This document shows, piece after piece, positions 46,146 to 55,751 of a stretch of 64,000 bases of DNA. The translations under genes and the position numbers were made by a program. The stretch's first letter is position 1, and the number at the start of each line of letters is the position of its first letter. Under the pieces are notes generated by a model. It worked only from the letters and a program-made list of their open reading frames with translations. It was not told where the DNA came from and did no database searches. Origin of the DNA: Rhizobium sp. SSA_523 (lineage in GTDB: Bacteria; Pseudomonadota; Alphaproteobacteria; Rhizobiales; Rhizobiaceae); contig NZ_CP129382.1 in assembly GCF_030435705.1 (NCBI RefSeq), positions 1,364,001 to 1,428,000 on the forward strand, written 5' to 3'.

Positions 46146-47287
46146 GCCTTTCGGAAACGGATTTGGCCGATCTCATCCTCTGGCGTCGGCATTTGCATGC
46201 CATGCCGGAGGTTTCGGGCGCCGAATATCAGACCGCTGCGGAAGTGGCGCGCTTCCTGGAAGCGGTCGGGCCCGATGCGATCGTCACCGGACTTGGCGGC
46301 ACGGGCGTCGCGGCGGTCTTCGAAGGTGCCGGAGACGGGCCGACAGTCCTGTTCCGGGCCGAACTCGATGCACTGCCCATCGCCGAGCTCTCCGACCTGC
46401 CGCACCGGTCCCTCTTTGACGGCAAGGGCCATATGTGCGGCCATGACGGGCATATGGCGATCCTTGCCGCCCTTGCCCGCGCTTTCGGCCGGAACCGTCC
46501 CGCACGCGGCCGCGCCATCCTGCTGTTCCAGCCTGCGGAAGAGACCGGCGCCGGCGCCGCCGCCGTGCTTGCCGACCCGCAATTCGCGCCCCTGAGGCCG
46601 GATTTTTCCTTTGCGCTTCACAACATGCCGGGAATTGCGCTCGGAACGAGCTGGATCAAGGAGGGGCCTGCCAATTGCGCCTCCTGCGGGCTGAAGATCC
46701 GCCTCACCGGCAAGACGGCGCATGCCTCGATGCCGGAAACAGGAATTTCACCGGCACCGGCAATCGCCGCCCTCATTCCAGCCTTCATCGCGCTCGGTTC
46801 CGGAGATCTCGACGCCGGCGATCTCACGCTTGCCACCGTCACCCATGTCGCCATCGGCGAAGCCGCCTTCGGCATAGCGCCGGGAATGGGCGAGATCTGG
46901 GTCACGCTGCGCACGGTCTCCGACGATCAGATGACGGCCCTGAAGGAGAAAGCCGAGAGCATGGCGCGCGCCGCGGCCGAGGCCCATGGCCTTGCGCTGT
47001 CCTTCAGCTATCACGATGCGTTCGGACACTGCCATAATGATCCGCAGGCCGCCGCGATCATCCGCCGGGCGATCGCCGCCGAGGGCCTGCCCGTCGAGAC
47101 AGGCACGGCGTTTCGCGCATCGGAGGATTTCGGCCGTTTCGGCTCCGTCTCACGATCGGCCATGCTGTTCCTGGGCTCCGGAGAGACCCATCCGGCCCTG
47201 CACAATCCCGATTACGACTTCCCCGATGCGCTGATTGCCGTGGGCGCCCGCATCTTCCTCAGGATCGCCGGCGACCTGATCGGCTGA
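46142..47287 (+). CDS. M20 family amidohydrolase (N-acyl amino acid/hippurate hydrolase-like)
   Basis: 381 residues: LILWRRHLHAMPEVSGAEYQTA, the metal-site ELDALPIAEL and HMCGHDGHMAILAALA, then LLFQPAEETGAGA, and TGKTAHASMPETG in the dimerisation domain. It belongs to the peptidase M20D group, which removes acyl groups from amino acids or similar amides; substrate unknown. It overlaps uvrD by 4 nt. Confidence 0.9.
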   Translation: MSLSETDLADLILWRRHLHAMPEVSGAEYQTAAEVARFLEAVGPDAIVTGLGGTGVAAVFEGAGDGPTVLFRAELDALPIAELSDLPHRSLFDGKGHMCGHDGHMAILAALARAFGRNRPARGRAILLFQPAEETGAGAAAVLADPQFAPLRPDFSFALHNMPGIALGTSWIKEGPANCASCGLKIRLTGKTAHASMPETGISPAPAIAALIPAFIALGSGDLDAGDLTLATVTHVAIGEAAFGIAPGMGEIWVTLRTVSDDQMTALKEKAESMARAAAEAHGLALSFSYHDAFGHCHNDPQAAAIIRRAIAAEGLPVETGTAFRASEDFGRFGSVSRSAMLFLGSGETHPALHNPDYDFPDALIAVGARIFLRIAGDLIG

Positions 47288-47296
47288 GGCAGACGC

Positions 47297-48667
47297 TCAG
47301 CCGTCGTTCTTCAGGTAGTCCATGAGCGTGCGCGACTTGCTGCCATCGGCCGAAACCGGCGTGGCCGCCACATTCGACCCGCTGCCGCCACGCGGATTGA
47401 TCTTGCGCAGCGCCGCCATCGGAATGCTCCCGTCATGGCGCGGCACGATGATCATATGGGTGACTTCGCCGCGCTGGAAGGCCTTCAGGAACTTGTCGTA
47501 ATTGGCAAAGGCGACGCAGCCGTGCGAATCGCCGGGCCGGCTGCGCAGAAGATAGGTGTGGGCAAGCAGGCCGGTGCGGCCCTGGGGCGCGATGCCATCG
47601 GTCGGCGTCAGGCGGATGGCCGCCACGCCGTGGAACAGCTTCTCGCGCATCGACAGGCGATAGGTGCCGGGCGGCGTCGGCCCGCGCATCTTCACATGGG
47701 TGAATTTCGGATTGTCGCGCATCGAGCCGATGCCGGAATGGGCTTCCAGAACCGAGCCATTGGGCATGAAGACCTTGCCCGCCGTGATGTCGTAGACGGC
47801 GATCTTCGTTCCGCGGTCCGGCCACGGAACGGAAGGCGCCGTGCGCTTCATCGGATTTTCGGGCTTGGCGAAGGCGAGCGCCGTGGTGGCATCCTCGTCC
47901 TCGTCCTCTTCGACAATGGCCGGCTTGGCGCGCGTGGACGGCTTGACGGCGGAGGGGGCGATGGCCATGGCGAGCGCATTGGCAGGCGGACGAACGATCG
48001 GCAGCGGACCGGCCATGGGCAGGCTGTTGTCTTCGCTCGGTCCCGTGGCTTCGGCAACGGCCAGTTCCGCCGGGCTCTGCAGATCTGCGATCTCAATTTC
48101 GCCATCGGCCGCATTGCCGGGCGGATTGGCATCCCAGGCGACATTGCTTGGCGGCGCGACCAGAACGGTATCCTGCATGGCGGAAGCAAGCGCATCCTTC
48201 ACCCTGGAGGGATCCGGCCGCGACAGCGCGAGGCTCGCAAACTGCTTGTCCGCTTCGGCGCGGGCAAAGGCGAGCGCCAGCGAATCCTTGACCTCGGCCT
48301 GATCCGGCTTCAACGCTGCCAGATGTGCCATATGGGCACCGTCGAGACGCGCCATCTTCGGCGTCGCTCCGGCCGATAGCCGGGCAAATTTGGCGATCTT
48401 CAAGGCGCGCTGCTCATCGGAGACCGGCGCGAGCAGCGGCTTCAGATCCAGCGAGGCGCGCAGATCATAGCTGTAGCCATGCGGCTTGACCGAGGCGACG
48501 CTCTGGACGGTTGCGAGCGCACCCACCATCCAGCCGCCGACGGCAAGTGTCATGCCGAGCGCTACGGTTGCCTTCATCAGGCGGGACGAGAAAACCGGCT
48601 TCGCGTCGAGGCGGCTGGTTCGGGAGGAGACGGAGGCGGACCGCGCCGCCGCGAAAGCCAATGCCAT
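47297..48667 (-). CDS. DUF2778 (Tlde1-like L,D-transpeptidase domain) envelope protein
   Basis: 456 residues. An N-terminal membrane segment (KATVALGMTLAVGGWMVGALATVQ) is followed by about 250 residues of low-conservation Ala-rich periplasmic linker, and then the C-terminal domain: KIAVYDITAGKVFMPNGSVLEAHSG, THVKMRGPTPPGTYRLSMR, and the active-site-like RPGDSHGCVAFANYDKFLKAF with His and Cys. This is the DUF2778 fold, related to L,D-transpeptidases that act on peptidoglycan. A housekeeping role in wall modification is inferred; no T6SS genes are nearby. Confidence 0.8.
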   Translation of the reverse strand: MALAFAAARSASVSSRTSRLDAKPVFSSRLMKATVALGMTLAVGGWMVGALATVQSVASVKPHGYSYDLRASLDLKPLLAPVSDEQRALKIAKFARLSAGATPKMARLDGAHMAHLAALKPDQAEVKDSLALAFARAEADKQFASLALSRPDPSRVKDALASAMQDTVLVAPPSNVAWDANPPGNAADGEIEIADLQSPAELAVAEATGPSEDNSLPMAGPLPIVRPPANALAMAIAPSAVKPSTRAKPAIVEEDEDEDATTALAFAKPENPMKRTAPSVPWPDRGTKIAVYDITAGKVFMPNGSVLEAHSGIGSMRDNPKFTHVKMRGPTPPGTYRLSMREKLFHGVAAIRLTPTDGIAPQGRTGLLAHTYLLRSRPGDSHGCVAFANYDKFLKAFQRGEVTHMIIVPRHDGSIPMAALRKINPRGGSGSNVAATPVSADGSKSRTLMDYLKNDG

Positions 48668-49058
48668 GATACGCGTTACCCTTTACCCGTTACTCGACTA
48701 CCCGGCGCGGCAGACATAACAGGCGCTGCACCGGAACGTGTCTCCTGCAGGCCGCTTGCACGGGCTTCGGCTGTGAGCAGCCGTCCTGCCGGAGAGCTGA
48801 AAGAATGACGGATTATGGTAACCAATGTGTTTACGAGAGCCCCCTGTCTGTCCCGTGGAGGCGATATATGTGCAGTCTGTCTAAAGTTTATTGGGAATAC
48901 GGCGAGGGCGCGGCGATCCTGCGGCGCGAGGTGGAAAAGACGCAAATCCGCTGCTTTTCTGCCTCATTTGGGCCTTCTGGCGCCGGTTTTGGTGCCTCTG
49001 CTTGATTACGGTGCGCCGGCTTGGCATTCTGCATGCAAAACAAATCGGGAGGCCTTCC
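48668..49058. other. Divergent intergenic region with a short heptamer array
   Basis: A 391-bp gap between the divergent DUF2778 and pncA genes. Three 7-bp units (TTACCCT, TTACCCG, TTACTCG; 48676-48696) lie 9 bp upstream of the DUF2778 start. Nothing else recognisable was found; several short frames have no family resemblance. Confidence 0.5.
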
Positions 49059-49685
49059 ATGAGAGCGCTGCTTGTGATCGACGTCCAGAACGGCTTCTGC
49101 CCGGGAGGCAATCTACCCGTGCCGGACGGTCATCTCGTCGTTCCGGTCATCAACCGCCTGATGGATGAAGGACCCTATGACCTCGTGGTCGCCTCGCAGG
49201 ACTGGCACCCCGCCAATCATGGCAGCTTCGCGTCCCAGCATCCCGGCCAGGCGCCCTTTTCCATGGGCGAACTCTGCGGCAAGCCGCAGGTGCTCTGGCC
49301 GGACCATTGCGTGCAGGCAACGCCGGATGCCGAATTCCATCCCGATCTCAACAGCGACGCTTTCGATTACATCCAGCAGAAGGGTGAGAATCTCGCCGTC
49401 GACAGCTATTCCGCCTTCCGCGACAATGACCACGCGGCGGTGACCGGGCTCGCCGGCTATTTGCGGGCGCAGCAGGTCACGGAACTGGATGTCTGCGGCC
49501 TTGCAACCGACTATTGCGTCAAGTTCTCTGTTCTCGATGCGATCGACATGCTTCAGGATGTGAAGATCCGCTTCATCGAGGATGCCAGCCGCGGCATCGA
49601 TCCCGAGGGAGTCCGCGCGGCTATCGCGCAGATGCGCAAAGAAGGCGCGGTCATCGTCAACAGCGCGGACATCCTGGCAGATTGA
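49059..49685 (+). CDS. pncA: Nicotinamidase
   Basis: 208 residues. It deamidates nicotinamide to nicotinate for NAD salvage. Catalytic triad Asp8 (LLVIDVQNGF), Lys108 (QQKGE) and Cys153 (CGLATDYCVK); metal ligands in SQDWHPANH and WPDHC. ATG 49059 has GGGAGG upstream. Confidence 0.95.
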   Translation: MRALLVIDVQNGFCPGGNLPVPDGHLVVPVINRLMDEGPYDLVVASQDWHPANHGSFASQHPGQAPFSMGELCGKPQVLWPDHCVQATPDAEFHPDLNSDAFDYIQQKGENLAVDSYSAFRDNDHAAVTGLAGYLRAQQVTELDVCGLATDYCVKFSVLDAIDMLQDVKIRFIEDASRGIDPEGVRAAIAQMRKEGAVIVNSADILAD

Positions 49686-49804
49686 CGATGTGAGGGCGGT
49701 ACCCCGGCACAACCTGCAGATCTATTCATCTATTCATCAAATCTAATCACTTGCAGCCCAGCGGCACCGGGTTTACGGGCAGGCAGGTTCTGCAGGAAAA
49801 TGTG

Positions 49805-50554
49805 ATGCCAGACAGCATATTCTGGAAAGGCGCCCGGACAGGCTTTGTCATCGCGCTGTCGACCAGCCCCTTCGGCCTGCTGTTTGGCGCGGTCGCCGTG
49901 GATGGCGGCATGACGCCGCTGGAAGCGACGGTCATGAGCATCGTCCTCTTTGCCGGGGCAAGCCAGCTGGTCGGCGTGCAGATGTTCGGCAGCGACGTAC
50001 CGGCCTGGCTGATCATCCTCTCGGTCTTTGCCGTCAATTTCCGCCATATTCTCTATTCGGCGGCACTCGCCCCCTATATTCGCGATTTCTCGCCTGCCGC
50101 GCGCGCCATCGGCCTGTTTTTCCTGACCGATCCGCAATTTGCCGAATCGGCCAAGCGGGCGGAACTGACCGGACGGCTGGAGACCCGATACTACATGGGC
50201 CTCGCAATGGTCATCTACACCGTCTGGGTGGTGGGATCGGGGCTCGGCGCGCTGTTCGGGAAGCTGATCGGCGATCCCGCCGCGCTTGGCATGGATGTCC
50301 TTCTGCCTGTCTATTTCCTGGGCCTGGTCTTCGGATTTCGCAAGCGCCTGCTGTTTCTGCCGGTGGTGGCGGTCAGCGCCTGCGCCTCCGTGCTGGCCAT
50401 GCATACGGTCGGATCGCCCTGGCATGTCAGCCTCGGCGCTTTGGCCGGCATTCTGACGGCAATCATTGTCCATAAGGATCCGGCCGAAGCACCGGCAGAG
50501 GCGATGCCGGGCGCCGTGGCCATGCCTGTCCAACCGGGCAAGGATCGCGCCTGA
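49805..50554 (+). CDS. azlC: AzlC family permease (branched-chain amino acid export, large subunit)
   Basis: 249 residues with several membrane helices and the family motifs STSPFGLLFGAVAVDGGM, MSIVLFAGASQLVGVQMF and NFRHILYSAALAPY. With the AzlD protein encoded next it forms an exporter (BrnFE/AzlCD type) for leucine, isoleucine, valine or analogues. ATG 49805 has AGGAAAA upstream. The assignment of substrate rests on the family. Confidence 0.88.
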   Translation: MPDSIFWKGARTGFVIALSTSPFGLLFGAVAVDGGMTPLEATVMSIVLFAGASQLVGVQMFGSDVPAWLIILSVFAVNFRHILYSAALAPYIRDFSPAARAIGLFFLTDPQFAESAKRAELTGRLETRYYMGLAMVIYTVWVVGSGLGALFGKLIGDPAALGMDVLLPVYFLGLVFGFRKRLLFLPVVAVSACASVLAMHTVGSPWHVSLGALAGILTAIIVHKDPAEAPAEAMPGAVAMPVQPGKDRA

Positions 50555-50856
50555 TGGATCTGCACTCCGCCCTGATCATCCTTGCGGCCGGCATCGCGAC
50601 CTATCTCACCCGCATTGGTGGCTATGTGCTGATCACCCGCATGAAGCGGATCCCGCCACGCATGGAGACGGCGCTCAATGCGGTTCCCGCAGCCGTTCTG
50701 ACGACGCTCGTCGCGCCCGCCTTCTTCGATGGCGGCTGGGATGTGAAATCTGCGATGCTGGTGGCGCTTCTCGTCGGGCTGCGCTATCCGGGCCTGCCGC
50801 TGATCCTGGCAGGCTGGGCCGCCGCTCTGCTGCTGCGCCACCTTCCCTTCGGCTGA
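50554..50856 (+). CDS. azlD: AzlD family small membrane protein
   Basis: 100 residues with three or four hydrophobic helices: HSALIILAAGIATYLTRIGGYVLI, then RMETALNAVPAAVLTTLVAPAFF. It is the small partner of AzlC. Start and stop overlap by one base (TGATG), so the two are co-translated. Confidence 0.88.
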   Translation: MDLHSALIILAAGIATYLTRIGGYVLITRMKRIPPRMETALNAVPAAVLTTLVAPAFFDGGWDVKSAMLVALLVGLRYPGLPLILAGWAAALLLRHLPFG

Positions 50857-50971
50857 ACCGCCACGGGCTTGTTGCGACGAATGGCGATGGCGACAGACCG
50901 GTCTGCGCCATGCCGAACCTCGCCGTGGCGATTGCCGGCCCCGACTGTCGCCGGGGCCTCCGCCTTGCCGC

Positions 50972-52801
50972 TCAGAGCGGCGCAGTCGCCTGGCGCAACC
51001 ACTCACTCACGTCACTTTGCGAGATCAATGGCGAAAGCTTGTCAAAGACCGTTGCGTGATAGGCATCGAGCCAGGCGCGCTCTTCCTCGGTCAAAAGTGA
51101 CGTCACGATGAGCCGGCGATCGAGCGGGCACCAGGTCAGGGTCTCAAAGCCCATCATCGGCAGGTCGCCGCCCTCGATCATCTCAAGCGGTGTTACGTAG
51201 ATGAGGTTTTCGATGCGGATGCCGAAGGCGCCGGGGCGATAATAGCCCGGCTCGTTGGACAGGATCATGCCCGGCAGCAATTCCTGCGTCGAGACCCGCG
51301 AAATGCGCTGCGGGCCCTCATGCACGGAAAGATAGGAGCCGACACCATGGCCGGTTCCATGCGCGAAATCGGCGCCGGCCTTCCACAGCGCGATGCGTGC
51401 CAGCGGGTCGAGGTCGCAGCCGCGTGACCCTTTGGGGAAGCGCGCCGTGGAAATCGCGATCATGCCCTTCAGCACCAGCGTGTAGAACCGCTTCTGCTCC
51501 TGCGGAACGGAGCCGATGGCGACGGTGCGGGTGATATCGGTCGTGCCGTTGACATATTGCGCACCGGAATCGATCAGAAACAATTCGCCGGCCTGAAGCG
51601 TGCGGTTGCTGTCGCGCGTCACGCGGTAATGCATGATCGCCCCGTGCTCGCCGGCACCGGAAATCGTGTCGAAGGAAATATCCTTCAGCGGGTTTTGCAG
51701 GCTCTCGCCGACCTTCGCCCGGAAAGCTTCCAGACGCTCGACGGCCGAGATTTCGCTGAGGCTGCCGGGCTGTTGCCCGTCCAGCCAATGGAGAAAGCGG
51801 ACCATGGCCACGCCGTCCTGAACATGCGCATCGGCCGAGCCGCGCAGCTCTACGGCATTCTTCACCGCCCGCGGCAGCCGCGCCGGATCCATGGCCTCGA
51901 CAGCGACGCCGCCGACCGATTCAATGGCCTTCGACAGCGCAACGGAGGTGGCCTCCGCATCCACCAGAACCTTGGCGCCACCCTCGGCGAGGCGCGCCAG
52001 CCGCGCCGTCAACTCCGCCGGTTCAAAGCGGCTGCAGAGAGGCGCAAGATGCCTGTCCGCCTCGGCATTGATCTTGCCAGCCTCGATGAAAAGCTCCGCT
52101 GTGCCGGCCGCCGTGATGATGGCCCGTGCGAGCGGATGCGGCGTGTGCGGCACGTCGGCGCCGCGGATATTGAAGATCCAGGCGACCGAGGACGGGTCGG
52201 AGATCAGGACGCCGGCCGCGCCCTTCGCCGCGACGCCCGCGGCAATGTCCTTGATCTTGTCCTGGGCCGGACGACCGGCATGGTTGTCGAGCTGCACGGC
52301 AACGGCACCCATGGGTGCGGCAGGCCGGTCGCTCCAGAGCGCATCCACCGGGTTCTGCGCCAGAAGGACCAGCGCCCCTCCCTTCGCCGTCAGCGCATCC
52401 GACAGTTTCGCCACCTCCGCACGGCTGTGGAGATTGGGATCTATGCCCAGACGAAACCCGTTCGGCGCATGAGCCGCAAGCCATTGGTGCGGCGGTTCTC
52501 CAACCAGATCACCAGCGGTGAAGGTCGCCTGATCCACCTGCTGGGCAAGCTGCGTCGTATAGCGCCCGTCGACAAAGACCACGGCCTGGTTGCGCGCGAT
52601 GAGGGCAATGCCTGCCGAGCCGGTAAATCCCGTCAGCCAGGCAAGGCGTTCCGCGCAGGCCGGGACATATTCCCCCTGAAATTCATCGGCGCGCGGCACC
52701 AGGACGCCATCGACGGAAAACTCGTCGAAACGGGCGCGCAGGGCCGCCACGCGCTGGGGCCCGAGGGCGGGAGAGGAAGTGCTGTCGAAGGACTGGAACA
52801 T
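50972..52801 (-). CDS. pepP: Aminopeptidase P family protein (Xaa-Pro aminopeptidase, M24B)
   Basis: 609 residues, the long three-domain form. Two creatinase-like N-terminal domains (VLVPRADEFQGEYVPACAERLAWLTGFTGSAG...) precede a pita-bread catalytic domain with metal residues in FLIDSGAQYVNGTTDITRT, HGTGHGVGSYLSVHEGP and NEPGYYRPGAFGIRIENL. It cuts the residue before proline. The start is ATG 52801 with GAAAGCAAG upstream. Confidence 0.93.
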   Translation of the reverse strand: MFQSFDSTSSPALGPQRVAALRARFDEFSVDGVLVPRADEFQGEYVPACAERLAWLTGFTGSAGIALIARNQAVVFVDGRYTTQLAQQVDQATFTAGDLVGEPPHQWLAAHAPNGFRLGIDPNLHSRAEVAKLSDALTAKGGALVLLAQNPVDALWSDRPAAPMGAVAVQLDNHAGRPAQDKIKDIAAGVAAKGAAGVLISDPSSVAWIFNIRGADVPHTPHPLARAIITAAGTAELFIEAGKINAEADRHLAPLCSRFEPAELTARLARLAEGGAKVLVDAEATSVALSKAIESVGGVAVEAMDPARLPRAVKNAVELRGSADAHVQDGVAMVRFLHWLDGQQPGSLSEISAVERLEAFRAKVGESLQNPLKDISFDTISGAGEHGAIMHYRVTRDSNRTLQAGELFLIDSGAQYVNGTTDITRTVAIGSVPQEQKRFYTLVLKGMIAISTARFPKGSRGCDLDPLARIALWKAGADFAHGTGHGVGSYLSVHEGPQRISRVSTQELLPGMILSNEPGYYRPGAFGIRIENLIYVTPLEMIEGGDLPMMGFETLTWCPLDRRLIVTSLLTEEERAWLDAYHATVFDKLSPLISQSDVSEWLRQATAPL

Positions 52802-53110
52802 GAACTTGCTTTCAGACGATTCACGAGGAGCGCGATCTTAGCGAAAATCCGCCTGGAGACCAGAGCATGCTCGAGCCTGCCGGTTTGTTGTGCAGCTGCA
52901 CACAGGGAGCGGTGGAATCGAGGCATGCCATGCGTAGGCCGCATAACACCCTTGATGCAAGTCCCCTGACTAAAGCGATCATCGTTCCATATATTCTGGT
53001 CATCGGCGAGCACAGAGCCCGCCACCAGACATGCAAGTCTGCACTCTTATACAAACAAGACGCAAGACCAGACACACGTTGAACCTAAGACCCAATCAAG
53101 GATTGCTGAC
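52802..53110. other. Intergenic region, promoter for the DUF1127-like gene
   Basis: A 309-bp gap between the divergent pepP and the small DUF1127-like gene. The right half is AT-richer (about 52975-53060). No further gene is supported. Confidence 0.45.
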
Positions 53111-53284
53111 ATGGCAAACTCGTTCTTCCGCACTGCATTCGACCGGGTCGTGGCCGCTCGGGAACGTCAGGCCCACCGTTATGTGAACGGCGCCCTCCTC
53201 TATCTCGACGACGAAAGCCTCGAAGCCCTTGGCACCAACCGCGCCGAATTGGCTCGCAAGGGCGCACGTCGCTACGTATTCTGA
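53111..53284 (+). CDS. Small DUF1127-like protein
   Basis: 57 residues from ATG 53111 with AAGGAT 9 nt upstream: MANSFFRTAFDRVVAARER, then YLDDESLEALGTNRAELARKGARRYVF. The layout (basic helix, then L-D-D-x-x-L-x-x-L-G-x-x-R-x-E-L) resembles the DUF1127/YjiS family, small Arg-rich proteins abundant in rhizobia, some linked to RNA or phosphate metabolism. It is followed by a strong terminator (53443-53469), supporting a monocistronic gene. Confidence 0.7.
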   Translation: MANSFFRTAFDRVVAARERQAHRYVNGALLYLDDESLEALGTNRAELARKGARRYVF

Positions 53285-53442
53285 TCCCCTCGGGGCTTGG
53301 AAATCAACCGTGTTCTGACCCCGACGGCAAAGGCTGATCCTCCTCCCAAGCGCCTTTGCCCGAACAGAACACGCATACCCCCGCTCGAGCCTGTCCTCCT
53401 CTCCAGGGTTCGCGGGCTGGATCTGCCTCCGGCAGCATCCAG

Positions 53443-53469
53443 GGGCGGCATCTTCGGATGCCGCCCTTT
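53443..53469 (+). terminator. Intrinsic terminator after the DUF1127-like gene
   Basis: GGGCGGCATC (53443-53452) and GATGCCGCCC (53457-53466) pair perfectly around a TTCG tetraloop and are followed by TTT CGCGTTTT. It is the best-formed terminator on the plus strand and lies between convergent genes (prmA ends at 53545). Confidence 0.8.
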
Positions 53470-53544
53470 CGCGTTTTCAGGCGCCAGTGACGCTTAAGCT
53501 ATGCGTGCGAGACACTGCTGCACTGCAAAAACTCGGGTAAGGCC

Positions 53545-54447
53545 TTAGGTGGAGCGCCGTTCCCGCCGCAGGTGGATCGTCACCCAGCCATTGCGCCAGA
53601 GCGTGCGCACATGGGCAAGGCCGGCGCCGGAATAGGCCGCGATCACCTTCCACCGCTGCGCCGCCAGGATCCCCGACAGGATGACATCACCGGAAGGCGA
53701 AAGATGGCCGGCGAGTTGCGGCGCCATCTTGATCAGCGGCCGTGCCAGAATATTGGCGATGATCAGATCGAAGGGGCCATGCCGGCGAAAGCTCTCGGAA
53801 TGGAAGCCCGGCGCCGTTTCCAGGGCAATGCCCTGCGGTTTCCCCTCCAGAATTCCGTTCAGCCGTGCATTGGCCGCCGCAACCTTGACTGCCACCGGAT
53901 CGATATCGGTCGCCAAGACCGGGATCTTCTTGAGCTTGGCAACCGCTATGGCCAGAACGCCGCTTCCCGTCCCCAGATCCAGCGCATTGCGTGGCGGATG
54001 GGCTCGCATGACCTGTTCGATCATTTCGAGGCAGCCGGCCGTCGTTCCGTGATGGCCCGTGCCGAAGGCTTGTCCGGCATCGATCTCGATGGCGATGTCG
54101 CCCGTGCGGGCCTTGTCGCGATCATGCGAACCATGCACCAGGAACTGGCCGGCCCGGACAGGCTTCAGGCCTTCGAGCGACTTGGCAATCCAGTCGATCT
54201 CCGGCAGCGCCTCGCGCTCGATGGTCAGATCCGGATAAGCGTCGTGAATGGCTTGGGAAAAGCGCTGGAGAACCTCATCCTCCTCATCGAAGAGCATGTA
54301 GACGGACGCTTCCCAGCGATCCGCCTTCTCATCCACTTCGGTGGTGCCGATCGCATAATCCTCCTCGCCAAAGGCGAGTGAGAGGCGATCCAGAATATCT
54401 TCCGCCTGCCGCTCGGTGACGGTGACGTAGAGACGCACTTCGCTCAC
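53545..54447 (-). CDS. prmA: Ribosomal protein L11 methyltransferase
   Basis: 300 residues. An N-terminal L11-recognition domain precedes a class I SAM methyltransferase with DAGQAFGTGHHGTTAGCLEMI, LDLGTGSGVLAIAVAK and the NPPF-like IIANILARPL. It trimethylates L11. GTG 54447 (VSEVRLYVTVTER) has GGAAAGAG upstream and matches the family start; longer frames to 54528 are unlikely. Confidence 0.95.
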   Translation of the reverse strand: MSEVRLYVTVTERQAEDILDRLSLAFGEEDYAIGTTEVDEKADRWEASVYMLFDEEDEVLQRFSQAIHDAYPDLTIEREALPEIDWIAKSLEGLKPVRAGQFLVHGSHDRDKARTGDIAIEIDAGQAFGTGHHGTTAGCLEMIEQVMRAHPPRNALDLGTGSGVLAIAVAKLKKIPVLATDIDPVAVKVAAANARLNGILEGKPQGIALETAPGFHSESFRRHGPFDLIIANILARPLIKMAPQLAGHLSPSGDVILSGILAAQRWKVIAAYSGAGLAHVRTLWRNGWVTIHLRRERRST

Positions 54448-54690
54448 AATTCTGCTCTTTCCGGTTAGGGTCCTGCAACCGCGCTGGATTATCTCCCTGC
54501 CATGCCACAGATGCGGTTCGCGGTTCAAGCAGAAGCGGCCCGAACGGCCGGGCTTTGCGCAGGCGGTTGTTGCCTGTGCGCCGGCGGCGCCTGCCCTTTC
54601 GCGAGTTGGCTGTTACGGTCGCCCGGAAAGACTGGAGGGAGACTTCGGCCAGGAGCCGGGAGCCGGGAGCCGGGCGTCGCCGCAGCAGCC

Positions 54691-55290
54691 TCAGCCCTTG
54701 ATCAGGTTCTCGAGCTTCTTCTCCGCCGTCGCGGGAGCCTCGCCATAGGCGATGGTTCCGGCAAATCGGCCGCCATCCTTCAACAGGAAGACCGACGCCG
54801 TGTGATCCATGGTGTAATCGCCATTCGGCACCTTTTCATCCACCGGCACCTTGCGGGCATAGACGCGGAAGCCCTTCACCATTTCGGCAACCTCTTCGGG
54901 AGGTCCGGAAATGCCGATGACGCGATCGGTGACATTGGAGACGTAACGCTGCAGCACATCCGGCGGATCGCGTTCGGGATCAACCGTCACGAAATAGGCG
55001 TTCAGCTTCGTCCCATCCGGGTCAACCTTGTGCAGCCAGCCGTTCAATTCGAACAAGGTGGTCGGGCACACTTCCGGACAATGGCTGAATCCGAAAAAGA
55101 CGGCCGTCGGCTTGTCGCGAAAAGCCGCTTCGGTAATCGGCTTGCCATCCTGCGCCACCAGCTTGAACGGCACACCGAAAGGCGCTTCCGTGATGGTTTG
55201 CGAAGAGCGCGTCATTTCCAGCGTCAGCCAGCCCAGGAGACCCGCCATCACGACAACGGCCGCCCATAGAATGATCCGCACTGTCTTCAT
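54691..55290 (-). CDS. SCO1/SenC family copper chaperone-like protein
   Basis: 199 residues. A membrane anchor (ILWAAVVVMAGLLGWLTL) is followed by a thioredoxin fold with the copper-binding CxxxC in FFGFSHCPEVCPTTLFEL and a distal His in YTMDHTASVFLL. Such proteins help assemble the CuA centre of cytochrome c oxidase or act in thiol chemistry. ATG 55290 has GGAAGG upstream. Just after its stop codon lie three 7-bp units (GGAGCCG, 54652-54672). Confidence 0.92.
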   Translation of the reverse strand: MKTVRIILWAAVVVMAGLLGWLTLEMTRSSQTITEAPFGVPFKLVAQDGKPITEAAFRDKPTAVFFGFSHCPEVCPTTLFELNGWLHKVDPDGTKLNAYFVTVDPERDPPDVLQRYVSNVTDRVIGISGPPEEVAEMVKGFRVYARKVPVDEKVPNGDYTMDHTASVFLLKDGGRFAGTIAYGEAPATAEKKLENLIKG

Positions 55291-55405
55291 GATGCTGCAC
55301 CTTCCCATCGATGACGTTCACCGCACGGATACGCCTTGACCGGGTTGGTCGCAATGCAAAATGGGCAGCCGCAGCAAAGGCGCGCATATTTGTCTCACCC
55401 GGCCG

Positions 55406-55561
55406 CTACATGCACCAGGCAGCCAGGCTCTCGGCCATTGCGAGATAGATGTTCGGCCCGTGGATGATCCAGCCGAACATGGCCAGAGCCAGAAGGGCCG
55501 TGATCAGCAGGATCACAGCACACCACAAGAGACGATTCGAACCTTCGGCGATCTGACGCAT
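55406..55561 (-). CDS. Candidate small membrane protein, 51 residues
   Basis: An ATG-to-TAG frame beginning MRQIAEGSNRLLWCAV, continuing with a single hydrophobic helix (LLITALLALAMFGWII) and ending LAAWCM. No Shine-Dalgarno is evident; a TATAAT box lies only 6 bp before the ATG. It lies upstream of the SCO gene on the same strand, in a region otherwise empty. I do not recognise the family. The hydrophobic pattern and clean start make it more credible than random frames, but it is unproven. Confidence 0.4.
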   Translation of the reverse strand: MRQIAEGSNRLLWCAVILLITALLALAMFGWIIHGPNIYLAMAESLAAWCM

Positions 55562-55751
55562 GCCGCCATTATAAGGAAAAAACCAAGATTATCTATGCAA
55601 AAATCAGTATAATAGGATTAGCGAAAGTTTAAGACCTGTTTGCCAGAGTTTTCGGCAATAAGCGATCCGCCAGGCATGATGCCGTTGTTGATGCGTCAGA
55701 TCGCTGCGAATGCGGCATGATCCTTTGGCTCAACGGGAACACGACAGAAAA

